Position numbers and translations under genes: made by a program
The notes under the pieces: model-generated
The model's input: the letters and a program-made list of their open reading frames with translations, nothing else
What the model was told of the DNA's origin: nothing
Database searches by the model: none
Part shown: positions 24,965-36,312 of the stretch, piece after piece
Position numbering within the stretch: position 1 is the stretch's first letter
Layout of the letters: each line of letters begins with the position of its first letter
DNA from: DATARH01 sp035504235
GTDB lineage: Bacteria > Pseudomonadota > Alphaproteobacteria > ATCC43930 > CGMCC-115725
Length of the DNA: 64,000 nucleotides
Direction of reading: 5' to 3'
Assembly: GCA_035504235.1 (NCBI GenBank)
Contig: DATJSH010000201.1
Coordinates: 1-64,000 of the forward strand

Positions 24965-25750
24965 TCAGACGCCCTTGAACACCGGCCGGCGTTTCTCGAC
25001 AAAGGCGGCGACCGCCTCCTTGTGGTCTTCGGTGAAGGCGCAGCGGGCCTGATGCTCAGCCTCTAATTCGAGCACCGTCTGGAACGGCTCGGTCTCGGCG
25101 GCGAGCAAATTCTTCTTCATGTAGCTCAAGGCGATGCGCGGGCCGTCGGCGATGCGGCGCGCCAGGGCCATCGCCTCGTCGCGCAACGCCTCGTCATCGA
25201 CCAGCCTGTTGACGATGCCGAGCGAGGCCGCTTCCTCGGCGCCGATTACGTCGCCGAGGAAATACATCTCGCGCGTCTTCGCGGTGCCGACGAGCCGTGT
25301 CAGGCTCCAGCTGCCGCCGTAATCGCCCGAGTAGCCGATGCGGACAAAGGCCGTCCCGAAGCGCGCCGACTTCGCGGCGATGCGCAGGTCGCAGGCGAGA
25401 GCCATGCCGAGCCCGGCGCCAGCGACCGGCCCATTGATCGCGGCGATGATGACCTTCGGGCAATTGCGCATCAGCAACGGCAATTGGTGCGCGCGGCGCA
25501 GCCCCTCGACCCGATCCTCGACAGTCTGGTCGCGGCCGCGCGATTCCATGGTCTTGACGTCGCCGCCCGAGCACCAGCCGCGCCCGGCGCCGGTGATGAC
25601 GATGCAGCCGACCTCGCGGTCAGTGGCGAGCCGGTTCAGCGCCTCCGCCAACGCTGCGGTCATGTCAGGCGACAGCGCGTTCAAGCGCTCCGGCCGGTTG
25701 AGCGTCAGCCAGGCGACGCCATTCTCGATTGCTTCCAACAGGTCGGGCAT
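24965..25750 (-). CDS. Enoyl-CoA hydratase/isomerase (crotonase family)
   Basis: A 261-residue crotonase-fold protein from ATG 25750, with GGAGAACG upstream. It shows GVAWLTLNRPERLNALS, the oxyanion-hole stretch GRGWCSGGDVKTM and the second oxyanion segment AAINGPVAGAGLGMALACDLR. FVRIGYSGDYGGSW occupies the usual catalytic Glu region; the expected Glu pair is not obvious there, so activity may differ from simple hydration. It is followed by a MaoC dehydratase gene, fitting a small beta-oxidation-like module. Confidence 0.88.
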   Translation of the reverse strand: MPDLLEAIENGVAWLTLNRPERLNALSPDMTAALAEALNRLATDREVGCIVITGAGRGWCSGGDVKTMESRGRDQTVEDRVEGLRRAHQLPLLMRNCPKVIIAAINGPVAGAGLGMALACDLRIAAKSARFGTAFVRIGYSGDYGGSWSLTRLVGTAKTREMYFLGDVIGAEEAASLGIVNRLVDDEALRDEAMALARRIADGPRIALSYMKKNLLAAETEPFQTVLELEAEHQARCAFTEDHKEAVAAFVEKRRPVFKGV

Positions 25751-25797
25751 GTCGTTCTCCTTCGCGAGGGCAAGCGGATCATAGCGCAATGCCCCAT

Positions 25798-25884
25798 CAT
25801 TGCGAGCCGCCGAGAAGCGGCGCGGCAATCTCCTTCGGCAGCGGGCTAAGGCGGAAAGGAGATTGCTTCGCTACGCTCGCAATG
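25798..25884. repeat. Nested inverted repeat between divergent genes
   Basis: The outer arms CATTGCGAGC (25798-25807) and GCTCGCAATG (25875-25884) and the inner arms GCAATCTCC (25825-25833) and GGAGATTGC (25858-25866) are perfect reverse complements. This foldback element sits in the divergent gap upstream of both the hydratase and the molybdopterin genes, so it must coexist with their promoters. It belongs to another dispersed repeat family. Confidence 0.75.
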
Positions 25885-25897
25885 ACACAAGAGATTC

Positions 25898-27934
25898 ATG
25901 GAAACGGTCCGCGTCGTTTGCGGGCATGATTGCCCCGACATGTGCTCGCTCCTGGCCGAGGTCGAGGGCGGCCGCATCAAGCGCATCAAGGGCGACCCGG
26001 CAAACAGCTTCACCGCCGGCTTCGCCTGCGCCAAGGTCACCCGCGACGCCGAGCTGGTGCACTCGCCGGAGCGTCTCAAGACGCCGCTGTGCCGCACCGG
26101 CGCGAAAGGCGAGGGCGGGTTCGCGCCCCTATCGTGGGACGAGGCACTCGACGAGATTACCGGCCGCTGGAAGAGGATCATCGCCGAGTCGGGGCCCGAC
26201 GCTCTGCTCGGTTACGCTTACAGCGCGCATCAGGGGCTGATGAACCGTGGCCTGCCGCTCGGTCTGTTCCGGGCGCTGGGCGCCACGCGGCTTATCGCCG
26301 GCACGGTCTGCGACACCTGCTGCGAGGAGGCGTGGAACCTCACCTGCGGCCCGGTTCCCGGCGCCGACCCGGAAACGGTCGACGACAGCGACCTCGTCGT
26401 CGCCTGGGGCGCCGATCTCGTCGCCACCAACGTGCATTTCTGGGCGCGGGTCGAGGCGGCGCAGCGGCGCGGCGTCAAGCTCGTGACTATCGACCCGCGC
26501 AGGAACCGCACCGGCGCCCGCGCCGATCTCTATCTGCCGATCCGCATCGGCACCGACGCAGCCCTGGCGCTCGGCATCATGCACATCTTGGTGCGCGACC
26601 GGCTCGTCGACCGCGACTATATCGCCGCGCATACGGTCGGGTTCGACAGGCTGGAAGCGGAGGTGCTGCCGCGATTCCTTCCTGAGCGTGTTGCCGAGGT
26701 TACCGGGTTGCCGGTCGGCGATGTCGAAGCTTTCGCGGCGCGGTACGGCGCCGCCAAACGCTCGTTCATTCGGCTCGGCGAGGGGATGACGCGGCTCGCG
26801 CGTGGCGGCGAGGCGCTGCGCGCGGTGGCGCTGCTGCCCGGCGTGACCGGCGCCTATGGAAGGCGCGGCGGCGGCGCGCTTTTGCTGACGGGTGCGGTCT
26901 ACGAGCTCAACAACGCCGCGCTGCGCAATCCGACCGGCGCGGCCGACGACGCGACACGTACGGTCAACCATCTGCGGCTCGGCGACGCCCTCTTGAACCT
27001 CAAAGACCCGCCGATCCGCGCGCTGTTCATCGCCGCCAACAATCCCGCGGTCACCAACCCGGATGCCGGCGCGGTGCGCCGCGGCCTCGCGCGCGATGAC
27101 CTCTTCACCGTCGTCCACGACCCGTTCATGACGGCGACCGCGCGCTATGCCGATATCGTGCTGCCGGCGGCGACCTATCTCGAAACCGAGGATGTGTTTC
27201 GCGCTTACGGTGCCTATTACCTGCAATATGCGCCGGCCGCGGTCGCGCCGCAGGGCGAGGCGTGGTCGAACATGCGGCTGGCGCAGGCGTTGGCCCAGCG
27301 GATGGGGCTCGATCTGCCGATCTACCGCGCCACCCCCGCCGAAGGCCTTGGCGTGCTGCTCGAAGGCGCGGGCGGCGCGACCGCCGGGATCGATGCCGCG
27401 CGACTCCGCCGTGGCGGGCCGCTGCGCCTCGAGGCGAGCGACAGCCAGCCCTTCAAAACGCCGTCGGGCAAGCTCGAATTCTATTCGGCGCAGATGGCGG
27501 CGATGGGGCTCGCGCCGATGCCCGACTGGCAGCCCGATCCGCATGAGGAACGCGACGTCGCGCGCTGGCCGCTGAGGCTGCTGACCGCGCCCGGCTATTT
27601 CCAGGCGCACACCGCTTATTCCGGCGTCGCCTTTCTGCGTCGGCGCGAGGGCGCGCCTCACGCGATCCTGCATCCTGACGATGCTGCCGAGCGGGGCCTC
27701 GCCGACGGCGACAGGGTGCGGCTCTACAACGACCGTGGCGCGATCGGGCTGGTGCTGCGGGTCAGCGACGAGATCCGGCCCGGCGTGGTGCTGGTTCCCG
27801 GCCAGCGCCCCGACAGCGAGGCCGTCGCCGGGACGATCAACATGCTGGTCTCCGACCGCTACACCGATATCGGCGAGGGTGCGACCTATCAGAGCACTTT
27901 CCTCGAGGTCGCGGCGTGGAGGGAAGTGTCATGA
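25898..27934 (+). CDS. Single-subunit molybdopterin oxidoreductase (DMSO reductase superfamily)
   Basis: A 678-residue protein with a [4Fe-4S] site from Cys8, Cys12, Cys16 and Cys44, then the bis-MGD fold. IAGTVCDTCCEEAWN (Cys138, 141, 142) is where the molybdenum ligand is expected. FIAANNPAVTNPDAG and the C-terminal molydop-binding domain (HPDDAAERGLADGDRVRLYN) complete it. There is no Tat signal, so it is cytosolic. No small iron-sulfur or membrane subunit is adjacent. The substrate is unknown. Its stop codon overlaps the ATG of an enolase-superfamily gene (ATGA). Confidence 0.88.
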   Translation: METVRVVCGHDCPDMCSLLAEVEGGRIKRIKGDPANSFTAGFACAKVTRDAELVHSPERLKTPLCRTGAKGEGGFAPLSWDEALDEITGRWKRIIAESGPDALLGYAYSAHQGLMNRGLPLGLFRALGATRLIAGTVCDTCCEEAWNLTCGPVPGADPETVDDSDLVVAWGADLVATNVHFWARVEAAQRRGVKLVTIDPRRNRTGARADLYLPIRIGTDAALALGIMHILVRDRLVDRDYIAAHTVGFDRLEAEVLPRFLPERVAEVTGLPVGDVEAFAARYGAAKRSFIRLGEGMTRLARGGEALRAVALLPGVTGAYGRRGGGALLLTGAVYELNNAALRNPTGAADDATRTVNHLRLGDALLNLKDPPIRALFIAANNPAVTNPDAGAVRRGLARDDLFTVVHDPFMTATARYADIVLPAATYLETEDVFRAYGAYYLQYAPAAVAPQGEAWSNMRLAQALAQRMGLDLPIYRATPAEGLGVLLEGAGGATAGIDAARLRRGGPLRLEASDSQPFKTPSGKLEFYSAQMAAMGLAPMPDWQPDPHEERDVARWPLRLLTAPGYFQAHTAYSGVAFLRRREGAPHAILHPDDAAERGLADGDRVRLYNDRGAIGLVLRVSDEIRPGVVLVPGQRPDSEAVAGTINMLVSDRYTDIGEGATYQSTFLEVAAWREVS

Positions 27935-29124
27935 ACATCGCGCGCATCGAAACCTTCATCCTCGGCACCGGCAGCTCAAAAGATTTGTTGTTCTGCCGGG
28001 TCGAGACCGAGGACGGGCGGCACGGCTGGGGCGAGGCCTATGTCACGCATGGCCGCGAAGAGGTGATCGCCATCCTCATCCAGAAGATGGCGCCACATAT
28101 CATCGGCCGGCCGGTGTTCAACATCCGCCACACCGGCCAGGTGATGTTCGACGATTTCGCCATCAAGCGCGGTTCGATGGAACTGTTGTCGGCCTGGGCG
28201 GCGATCGAGATCGCCTCGTGGGACATCATCGGCAAGATCGCCGGATTGCCGGTCTACAACCTCTTGGGCGGGCCGTCGCGCGAGAAAATTCGCGTCTACG
28301 CCAATGGTTGGGCGGGCCGCACGACAATTGAAGACGGCGTCGAGCGGGCAAAAAAGGTCAAGGCGATGGGTTTTACCGCCGCCAAGTTCGATCCGTTTCC
28401 CGGCCCGTGGCGCACGCATGTGGACCGCAAGGACGAGGATTTCGCGATCGAGTACGTCGCCGCGATGCGCGACGCGCTGGGCGGGGATTTCGAGATCCTG
28501 GTCGAGGCGCATCGCCGCTTCTCGCCGCAGCACGCGATCCGCATCGGCCGCCGGCTCGAAGCGCTCGGCATCGAGTGGTTCGAGGAGCCGTGCCTCGCGG
28601 ACAATCTGGCGCTGCTTGCCGAGGTGCGTGACAAGGTTAACATCCCGATCGTCACCGGCGAGGCGCTTTACACCAAAGAGTCGTTTTTCGAATGCTTGTC
28701 GCGGCGCGCGGCCGACATCCTCAACCCCGACATCTGCGCGATCGGCGGCATCTCGGCCTTGCTTGACCTATGCGTCATGGCGCAGCCGCAGGCGGTGGTC
28801 ATGTCGCCGCACAACTATAATTCGCCGCTGATCGGCCTCGCGGCGACGGTCGCGGTATCGGCGGTGATCCCGAACTTCAAGATCACCGAGTATTTCGTCA
28901 ACTTCGAGCAGCGTTGCGGCGAGATCGCCAGCGTCGGCCTCAGGCGCGATGGCGGCTGGATCGATCTGCCGGCCATGCCCGGTCTCGGCATTGATATCGA
29001 TATCGATAAGCTGCGCGCCTACCCGCATCACGAGGCCAGCGAACACGGCTTCCGAAGCTATACCGAGGAGTATCCGCGTAGGGGCTACACGCCGAGCCTT
29101 AAGGGCGACCTGGCGTCGCCTTAG
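27931..29124 (+). CDS. Mandelate racemase / muconate lactonizing enzyme family protein
   Basis: A 397-residue enolase-superfamily enzyme from ATG 27931. It has the N-terminal capping domain and the barrel motifs: AAKFDPFPG (Lys region), ILVEAHRRFS, GIEWFEEPCLADN and VTGEALYTKESF supply the metal ligands, and MSPHNYNSPL is the conserved His region of the dehydratase-like subgroup. Such enzymes dehydrate sugar acids or racemise 2-hydroxy acids. It is translationally coupled to the molybdopterin oxidoreductase, suggesting two steps on one hydroxy-acid substrate. Confidence 0.9.
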   Translation: MNIARIETFILGTGSSKDLLFCRVETEDGRHGWGEAYVTHGREEVIAILIQKMAPHIIGRPVFNIRHTGQVMFDDFAIKRGSMELLSAWAAIEIASWDIIGKIAGLPVYNLLGGPSREKIRVYANGWAGRTTIEDGVERAKKVKAMGFTAAKFDPFPGPWRTHVDRKDEDFAIEYVAAMRDALGGDFEILVEAHRRFSPQHAIRIGRRLEALGIEWFEEPCLADNLALLAEVRDKVNIPIVTGEALYTKESFFECLSRRAADILNPDICAIGGISALLDLCVMAQPQAVVMSPHNYNSPLIGLAATVAVSAVIPNFKITEYFVNFEQRCGEIASVGLRRDGGWIDLPAMPGLGIDIDIDKLRAYPHHEASEHGFRSYTEEYPRRGYTPSLKGDLASP

Positions 29125-29131
29125 CCCTAGA

Positions 29132-30352
29132 TCACAGCCAGCTTGTGTCCGGCTCCAGCCCCATCAGATGCTGGCCGACCGTCTCGAAATGCACCTGCCG
29201 GCCCTGCAATTGCTGTGACACGGAATGCACGTCGCGCCACGGCCGCTCGAACGGGTGCTCGTTGAAGATCGCGGTGGCCCCGGCCGCCTGGTAGAGGATG
29301 TCGGTCACCTCAAGCGCGGTGTGGATGCAGAACGTCGCCGCGAGGCGGATCGTCATGCGCTCGTCGAGGGTGATATGGCCGCGGCCGCGCACCGCCCCGG
29401 TAATGTCTTCGAGGCCGCGGATCAGATAGCCATAGGCCGACGACAACCGCGCGTCGGCCAGCGCGACGTCGCGCTGGATGACGTTGTTGTTGCGCATCGT
29501 GACACGCGCGCCGCGCGGAATCTTGTCGCGCGCCAGTTCGACGAACGAGTTGAGCGTCGAGCGCGCGCAGCCCATCGCTACCCCGGCAAACCCGGCGGCA
29601 TATAGCGACAGGCTGGAAAAACAGTAAAGCAGACCCGGTTCGCGGCGCTTCTCTGGGGAGTTGCGGGCGATCGACTGCAGCGAATAAGCCTCCGGCACAA
29701 ACAGGTCCTTGACCGCATACTGATCGCTGCCGGTGCCGCGCAGCCCGATCGTGTGCCAGATGTCGGTGAATTTGGTCTGGGCTTTGGGGAAGACGATGGT
29801 GCGCACCGCCGGGGTGCCGTCGGGCTCGAGGCGCGGCTGACCGTTGGCCTCGACGACCGGAACGTGGCAGCCGAGCCAGCTGGCGTGATGGCTGCCGCTG
29901 GCGAACATCCACTGCGCGGTGACGTTGTAGCCGCCGGCGACGACGCGCGCCTCGCCGGGGCCGGGTCCCCAGGCGAGGATGCCGCGGGGAGGGCCGAAAA
30001 TGTCTTTGGCGACCTCCGGCGCGAAATAGGCCGCGGTCATCGAACAGCCGGCGTTCTGGTTGAGACACCAGGCGGCGCTGGCGTCGATCTCGGCGATCGC
30101 CTCGATGATCGGGACGTAATCGGCCGGCAGCAGCTCGGCGCCGCCCAGCGAGCGGGGCAGCAACAGGCGAAAGAAGCCGCCTTCGACGAATTTGTCGACG
30201 ATCGCGGCGGGCAACTCGCGACGCTGGTCGATCTCGGTCGCCGAGGCCTTGAGCGCCGGCGCCAGCGCCTTGACCCGCGTCAGGTAATCGGCGGTGCTCG
30301 GGCTCGTATTCGCCGTTCCTCCCGCCGCGGTCTTCGGAAGCGTCGCCGCCAT
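29132..30352 (-). CDS. Acyl-CoA-dehydrogenase-fold flavoprotein (HsaA/monooxygenase-like)
   Basis: A 406-residue protein from ATG 30352. It has the N-terminal helical domain, LLPRSLGGAELLPADYVPII, the flavin-binding middle (WMFASGSHHASWLG) and an acyl-CoA dehydrogenase type-2 C-terminal domain ending in FERPWRDVHSVSQQLQGRQV. This pattern belongs to two-component flavin-dependent monooxygenases such as HsaA and relatives, which use reduced flavin from a partner reductase. No reductase gene is next to it. An extended upstream frame to 30781 overlaps the divergent neighbour and is unlikely. Confidence 0.8.
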   Translation of the reverse strand: MAATLPKTAAGGTANTSPSTADYLTRVKALAPALKASATEIDQRRELPAAIVDKFVEGGFFRLLLPRSLGGAELLPADYVPIIEAIAEIDASAAWCLNQNAGCSMTAAYFAPEVAKDIFGPPRGILAWGPGPGEARVVAGGYNVTAQWMFASGSHHASWLGCHVPVVEANGQPRLEPDGTPAVRTIVFPKAQTKFTDIWHTIGLRGTGSDQYAVKDLFVPEAYSLQSIARNSPEKRREPGLLYCFSSLSLYAAGFAGVAMGCARSTLNSFVELARDKIPRGARVTMRNNNVIQRDVALADARLSSAYGYLIRGLEDITGAVRGRGHITLDERMTIRLAATFCIHTALEVTDILYQAAGATAIFNEHPFERPWRDVHSVSQQLQGRQVHFETVGQHLMGLEPDTSWL

Positions 30353-30484
30353 GTTTTCGCCCCTCTCCGGCCGGTTTCGCCGTGGGCCGGGATCGGCACT
30401 CCACAGGAGAAACCCTCGGCCTGTCAAGGCAGAGGCCAGAACGGTTAACCGCATGGAAAGCATAATCGCGATAGCGTCACGGTG

Positions 30485-31693
30485 ATGTCTGAGCAGACTG
30501 CCGACTCCTCCGCCCACTGGCTCAACGCCGAGCGCATCCGCATCTATTCGGTGCTGATCGTCGCGATCGTCGGTGTGGTGGCGGCATGGTGGATCGCGCG
30601 CTCGCTGCCGAGCCTGGTCGACCCGCACGGCAAGCCGGTCGGGTACGATTTCATCACCTTCTGGAGCGCCGCACGGCTGGCGCTCGACGGCAGTCCGGCC
30701 GCCGCGTTCGACGCGGCCGCAATCGCCGACGCCCAGCACCAGGCGGTGCCGGCGATGGGCGACATGCTCTTCCTGTGGCACTACCCGCCGACTTTTCTGC
30801 TGCTCGTGCTGCCGCTCGGGCTGTTGAGCTACCCCGCGGCGCTAATCGCGTTCAGCGGCGCGACGGCGGCGTTGTGGGCCGGGCTGACGCGCACGCTGTT
30901 CCGCGATCCGCGCGCCTGGCTGGTCGCCGCCGCGACACCGGCGGGGCTCGTCAACCTTATCGATGGTCAGAACGGCTTTTTGACAGCTGGGCTCGCCGGC
31001 TTTGCGCTGGTTCAGCTCGACCGTCGACCGCGGCTTGCCGGCACGCTGATCGGCCTGTTGGCGATCAAGCCGCATCTCGGAGTGCTGTTCCCGGTCGCGT
31101 TCATTGCCGGGAGGCGATGGCAAACGTTCGTCTGTGCCGCGGTGACGGCAATCGTTTTCACTCTCGCCGGCGTCGCCGCCTTTGGCTTGCCGACGACGGT
31201 GGCATTCCTGCGGGACTTGCCGAGCTTGCGCGATATCGTCGATCGTGCCGGCCTGCCGTGGGGCCAGATGCCAAGCCCCTATGTACTGATGCTGTCGCTG
31301 CGCGCACCGTCTATGCTGGCGGCGCTGGTGCAGGGGGTGACGGCGCTCGCCGCGGCGGTCTGCGTCTGGCGCGCCTGGCGCCGCGACGATGCGCCGTTTG
31401 AGGCGCGCGCCGCGGTGCTGATGGTCGGCTCGCTGCTCGTGTCACCTTACCTCTTTACCTATGACTGGACATGGCTCGCGGTCGCGCTGGCGTTTCTCGC
31501 GGTCCTCGGCTTGCGTGACGGTTTCGGTCGTTATGAGCGCGACATGCTGTTCGCCGCTTGGCTCGCGCCGCTGGCGTTGATGCCGCTCTACTGGCTGTTG
31601 GGCGTGCAGCTCGGTTGCGCGATGCTCATCATGACCTTGGCAATCGCCATACGGCGGCTCACTGCTGCGCCGTATTCTTCTCGTCGGCACTAG
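30485..31693 (+). CDS. GT87/DUF2029-family membrane glycosyltransferase-like protein
   Basis: A 402-residue polytopic membrane protein with about ten hydrophobic segments. An early acidic motif GYDFITFWSAARLAL, the periplasmic WHYPPTFLLLVLPL and IDGQNGFLTAGL are typical of mannosyltransferase-like GT87 proteins that use polyprenyl-phosphate sugars. No other glycan genes are adjacent. GTG 30482 and ATG 30485 overlap; the ATG is taken as start. It is divergent from the flavoprotein gene. Confidence 0.78.
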   Translation: MSEQTADSSAHWLNAERIRIYSVLIVAIVGVVAAWWIARSLPSLVDPHGKPVGYDFITFWSAARLALDGSPAAAFDAAAIADAQHQAVPAMGDMLFLWHYPPTFLLLVLPLGLLSYPAALIAFSGATAALWAGLTRTLFRDPRAWLVAAATPAGLVNLIDGQNGFLTAGLAGFALVQLDRRPRLAGTLIGLLAIKPHLGVLFPVAFIAGRRWQTFVCAAVTAIVFTLAGVAAFGLPTTVAFLRDLPSLRDIVDRAGLPWGQMPSPYVLMLSLRAPSMLAALVQGVTALAAAVCVWRAWRRDDAPFEARAAVLMVGSLLVSPYLFTYDWTWLAVALAFLAVLGLRDGFGRYERDMLFAAWLAPLALMPLYWLLGVQLGCAMLIMTLAIAIRRLTAAPYSSRRH

Positions 31694-31885
31694 CCCGGTC
31701 CTATCGGAGATCGCCGTCAAGGGTGGCGCTGCAGATAATCCGCGTCTTTCACCCGGGCGGGGGCCTCCGACCAGCCGGTCAACGATGTCCGGGCACGTCA
31801 ACGATCGTTATCCGCGGCCCTCTCAACCCGTTTCTCGGGCAAAAGTTTCACCGCGGCGGCGGTGCATCGCGTAAAATTAGCGGTG

Positions 31886-33712
<1,827 letters not shown>

Positions 33713-33717
33713 TTCGG

Positions 33718-34653
33718 ATGAGTGCGATCGAAACGGCGGCCGCCGCCGCGCGGCGCAACCAGATACCGCGCGGCATCTTCTTCATGGTCATTTCGACCGT
33801 GCTGTTTGCCGGGGTCAACGCGATCGTCAAGTGGGAGGTCGCGATCTACCCGGTCGGCGAAGTCGCGTTCTACCGGGCGCTTTTCGCGCTGGTCGCGGTA
33901 TCGGTGATCATCCTCCCGCGTGCCGGAATCGCGGTGTTCCGCACCCGGCGCTATCTCGCGCATGTGCAGCGCGGGATATCACAGTTCGGCTCGATGACCT
34001 GCATGTTCTTTGCCTTCAAGCTGCTGGCGCTGGGCTCGGCGGTGGCGATCAGCTTTGCGGCGCCGCTCTTCACCACGCTGCTCTCGATCGTGGTCTTGAA
34101 GGAGCGGGTCGGGGTTCATCGCTGGTCGGCGCTGGTGATCGGGTTTGTCGGCGTCGTCATTGTCACCGAGCCGGGCCGCGGCACGTTTCAGGCCGGCGCG
34201 TTTTTCGCGCTCGCCAATGCGGTGCTGATTTCCTCGGTAGCGGTTGCGATCCGGCGGATGAGCGCCACCGAGTCGACCGAGACGCTGACCATCTATCAGA
34301 TGATCGTCATCACGGTCTGCACGCTCGGCCTGCTGCCGTTCGGGTTCAAGGCGCCGACCTGGCTCGATGCCGGCGCGCTTGCCGTGGCCGGGCTCGGCAA
34401 CGGCGTCGCGCAATATTGGTGGACGAAAGCGCTGACCCTTGCGCCGCCCTCCGCGGTGGTGCCGTTCAACTATCTGTCGCTGATTTGGGCCACGCTGCTC
34501 GGCTTCGCGATCTGGGGCGACGTGCCGACCCCGCACCTCGCGGTCGGCGCGGTAGTGGTGGTCGCCTCAGGGCTTTACATCCTGTGGCGCGAGACATTCC
34601 GCCGGCGACACCCGCTGCCGCCGCGCGCCGTAAAAGCGAGGACGCCGGCCTAA
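33718..34653 (+). CDS. EamA/DMT-superfamily transporter
   Basis: A 311-residue protein with about ten transmembrane helices in two EamA repeats: GIFFMVISTVLFAGVNAIV and GAFFALANAVLISSVAVAI start the two halves. The sequence KLLALGSAVAISFAAPLFT is a DMT signature. It probably exports or imports a small metabolite or amino acid across the inner membrane. The start ATG 33718 is 5 bases after mutL. Its stop shares four bases with the convergent amidohydrolase gene. Confidence 0.88.
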   Translation: MSAIETAAAAARRNQIPRGIFFMVISTVLFAGVNAIVKWEVAIYPVGEVAFYRALFALVAVSVIILPRAGIAVFRTRRYLAHVQRGISQFGSMTCMFFAFKLLALGSAVAISFAAPLFTTLLSIVVLKERVGVHRWSALVIGFVGVVIVTEPGRGTFQAGAFFALANAVLISSVAVAIRRMSATESTETLTIYQMIVITVCTLGLLPFGFKAPTWLDAGALAVAGLGNGVAQYWWTKALTLAPPSAVVPFNYLSLIWATLLGFAIWGDVPTPHLAVGAVVVVASGLYILWRETFRRRHPLPPRAVKARTPA

Positions 34654-35801
34654 GCCGCTCGGAAAAACCGGCTGGCGTTATCCCACAGAAGCTTCTTCTG
34701 GGTTTCGGGCTTGAGGCTCTTCCAGTCGAGGATGTTCGACACCGTGTTCGGGAACTGGCATTCCGAATGCGGATAGTCGGAAGCGTACATCAGCACGTCG
34801 TCGCCCAAAAAGCTGGTGACGCTGTTAAACATGTCCTCGCCTTCGTGGCGCTCGATCGAGCAGAAGAACCGGCCGCTCTTCAGATAATCTTCCGGGTGGT
34901 GCTTCAGCTTCGCGGTGCTGCCGACATATTCGTACTGCTCGTTCATCCGCCGGCCCCAGAACGGCAGCCAGCCAAAGCCGCACTCGAGGATGCCGACACG
35001 CAAATCGGGGTAGCGATCCATAACGCCGCCGCCAATCACCGAGGCGATAAAGCGCATCGCCCCCCACGGGTGCGAGGCGAGCCGGCCCAGGAAGATGTTG
35101 TCCCACAGGTCGAAACAGCCGGGGAAATAGGGCGGCGTCCAGGTGAAGCTGTGATGCGTGACGGGGAGGTCGTGTTCGGCGCACGCCTGCCAGATCGGTT
35201 CGAGATCGGGATGGTCGGCCGGGATGTCCTTGGTCACCAGCGGCATTACCGCGACGGCCCATTTCGACTTGCCCCAGCGCTTGATCTCGGCGACTGCGGC
35301 TTCCACGTCGCGCGCCGAGGCGACGATCATACTGGTCAAGCGCCCGGGATGATCGGCGCAGAAATCCTCCATGTGGCGGTGATAGGCACGGATCACGTTG
35401 GTTTCTAGGCTGGGGTCGTCGTGGCCGACAAGGCTGGTCCACGCGGTCGGGATCAGGAAATGCGCGTCGACGCCTTCATGATCCATGTCGGCGATGCGGT
35501 TTGCCGCCTTGTCGTCTTGCACCCCTTCGCGCGGGCGCTCGCTGCCCATCCATACCGAGGCGCGCCCGGTATGCTCGGGCCGAGGATCGGCCTCGCCGAG
35601 GATGCGCTTGAACGAGATCTGGCCGAACCGGTAGACATGCCGGCCGGGCGAGCTGCCGGGTGTCGTCGCCGCGATCGGCGTGCGGAACTGCTGCAGTTCG
35701 GGCAGCCGGTTGCGGAAACCGGGATCGAGGTATTTGTCGATGACCTCGGCCGACGGCTCGACATGGGTGTCCGAATCCCAGACCTTGAAGCCGTTTTTCA
35801 T
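34650..35801 (-). CDS. Amidohydrolase-family metal-dependent hydrolase (amidohydro_2)
   Basis: A 383-residue TIM-barrel protein from ATG 35801, with GGGAGGG eight bases upstream. The metal motif is WDSDTHVEP; a second His group is LPVTHHSFTWTP, and YASDYPHSECQ gives the barrel-end Asp. This class (ACMSD/2,3-dihydroxybenzoate decarboxylase-like) hydrolyses or decarboxylates aromatic acids. The neighbouring ferredoxin-reductase pair diverges from it, hinting at aromatic catabolism, but the substrate is unknown. Confidence 0.87.
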   Translation of the reverse strand: MKNGFKVWDSDTHVEPSAEVIDKYLDPGFRNRLPELQQFRTPIAATTPGSSPGRHVYRFGQISFKRILGEADPRPEHTGRASVWMGSERPREGVQDDKAANRIADMDHEGVDAHFLIPTAWTSLVGHDDPSLETNVIRAYHRHMEDFCADHPGRLTSMIVASARDVEAAVAEIKRWGKSKWAVAVMPLVTKDIPADHPDLEPIWQACAEHDLPVTHHSFTWTPPYFPGCFDLWDNIFLGRLASHPWGAMRFIASVIGGGVMDRYPDLRVGILECGFGWLPFWGRRMNEQYEYVGSTAKLKHHPEDYLKSGRFFCSIERHEGEDMFNSVTSFLGDDVLMYASDYPHSECQFPNTVSNILDWKSLKPETQKKLLWDNASRFFRAA

Positions 35802-35857
35802 CGTCCGCCCTCCCATTCAAGCTTGTGCCGCGATTTAAGCACAACTGTCGCCAGCGT

Positions 35858-35891
35858 GGCGATCAACTCTCAAAGGCGATCAACTCTCAAA
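35858..35891 (+). repeat. Two perfect 17-bp tandem repeats upstream of the ferredoxin gene
   Basis: GGCGATCAACTCTCAAA occurs twice with no spacer, at 35858-35874 and 35875-35891, in the 187-bp gap between divergent amidohydrolase and ferredoxin genes. Direct repeats of this size in a divergent promoter region can be regulator sites; chance slippage duplication is the alternative. Confidence 0.6.
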
Positions 35892-35988
35892 AAAGCTCGA
35901 CCGCGGACGGCAGATTGCGTAACGCTCGGCTCACCGAATTTCGACAACGGATTTCGGCGCCACGTTTCCGATCAAGGATAGAGAGCAC

Positions 35989-36312
35989 ATGCCGCAAGTA
36001 ACCTATGTGAGCCATGACGGACAGCGCACCACGCTCGACGTACCCCTCGGCACCAGCGTGATGCAGGCCGCGACGCTGCACGGGCTTGACGGCATCGTCG
36101 CCGAATGCGGCGGCTCGTGCATGTGCGCGACCTGCCACGTCTATGTCCAAGAAGACCAGATCGCGAAGTGCCCGGAGATGGAACTGGGCGAGGATGCGAT
36201 GCTAGACGGCACCGCGAGCCCGCGTAAGCCCAACAGCCGGCTATCGTGCCAGCTGGTGATGACGCCGGAGATGGAAGGGCTAGTCGTCACCATGCCGGAG
36301 ACGCAGACCTGA
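35989..36312 (+). CDS. Adrenodoxin-type [2Fe-2S] ferredoxin
   Basis: A 107-residue ferredoxin. The cluster ligands follow the Cys-x5-Cys-x2-Cys-x37-Cys spacing of adrenodoxin/putidaredoxin: C40, C46, C49 and C87, within AECGGSCMCATCHVYV and SRLSCQLVMT. It should carry single electrons from the reductase encoded next door to an oxygenase such as a cytochrome P450 or Rieske enzyme. Its stop codon overlaps the reductase start by one base (TGATG). Confidence 0.93.
   Translation: MPQVTYVSHDGQRTTLDVPLGTSVMQAATLHGLDGIVAECGGSCMCATCHVYVQEDQIAKCPEMELGEDAMLDGTASPRKPNSRLSCQLVMTPEMEGLVVTMPETQT

Noticed and set aside
28985..29010. GATATCGATATCG repeat as a regulatory palindrome
   Set aside because: It lies inside the enolase-superfamily gene, coding for alternating Ile-Asp, and is explained by codon choice.
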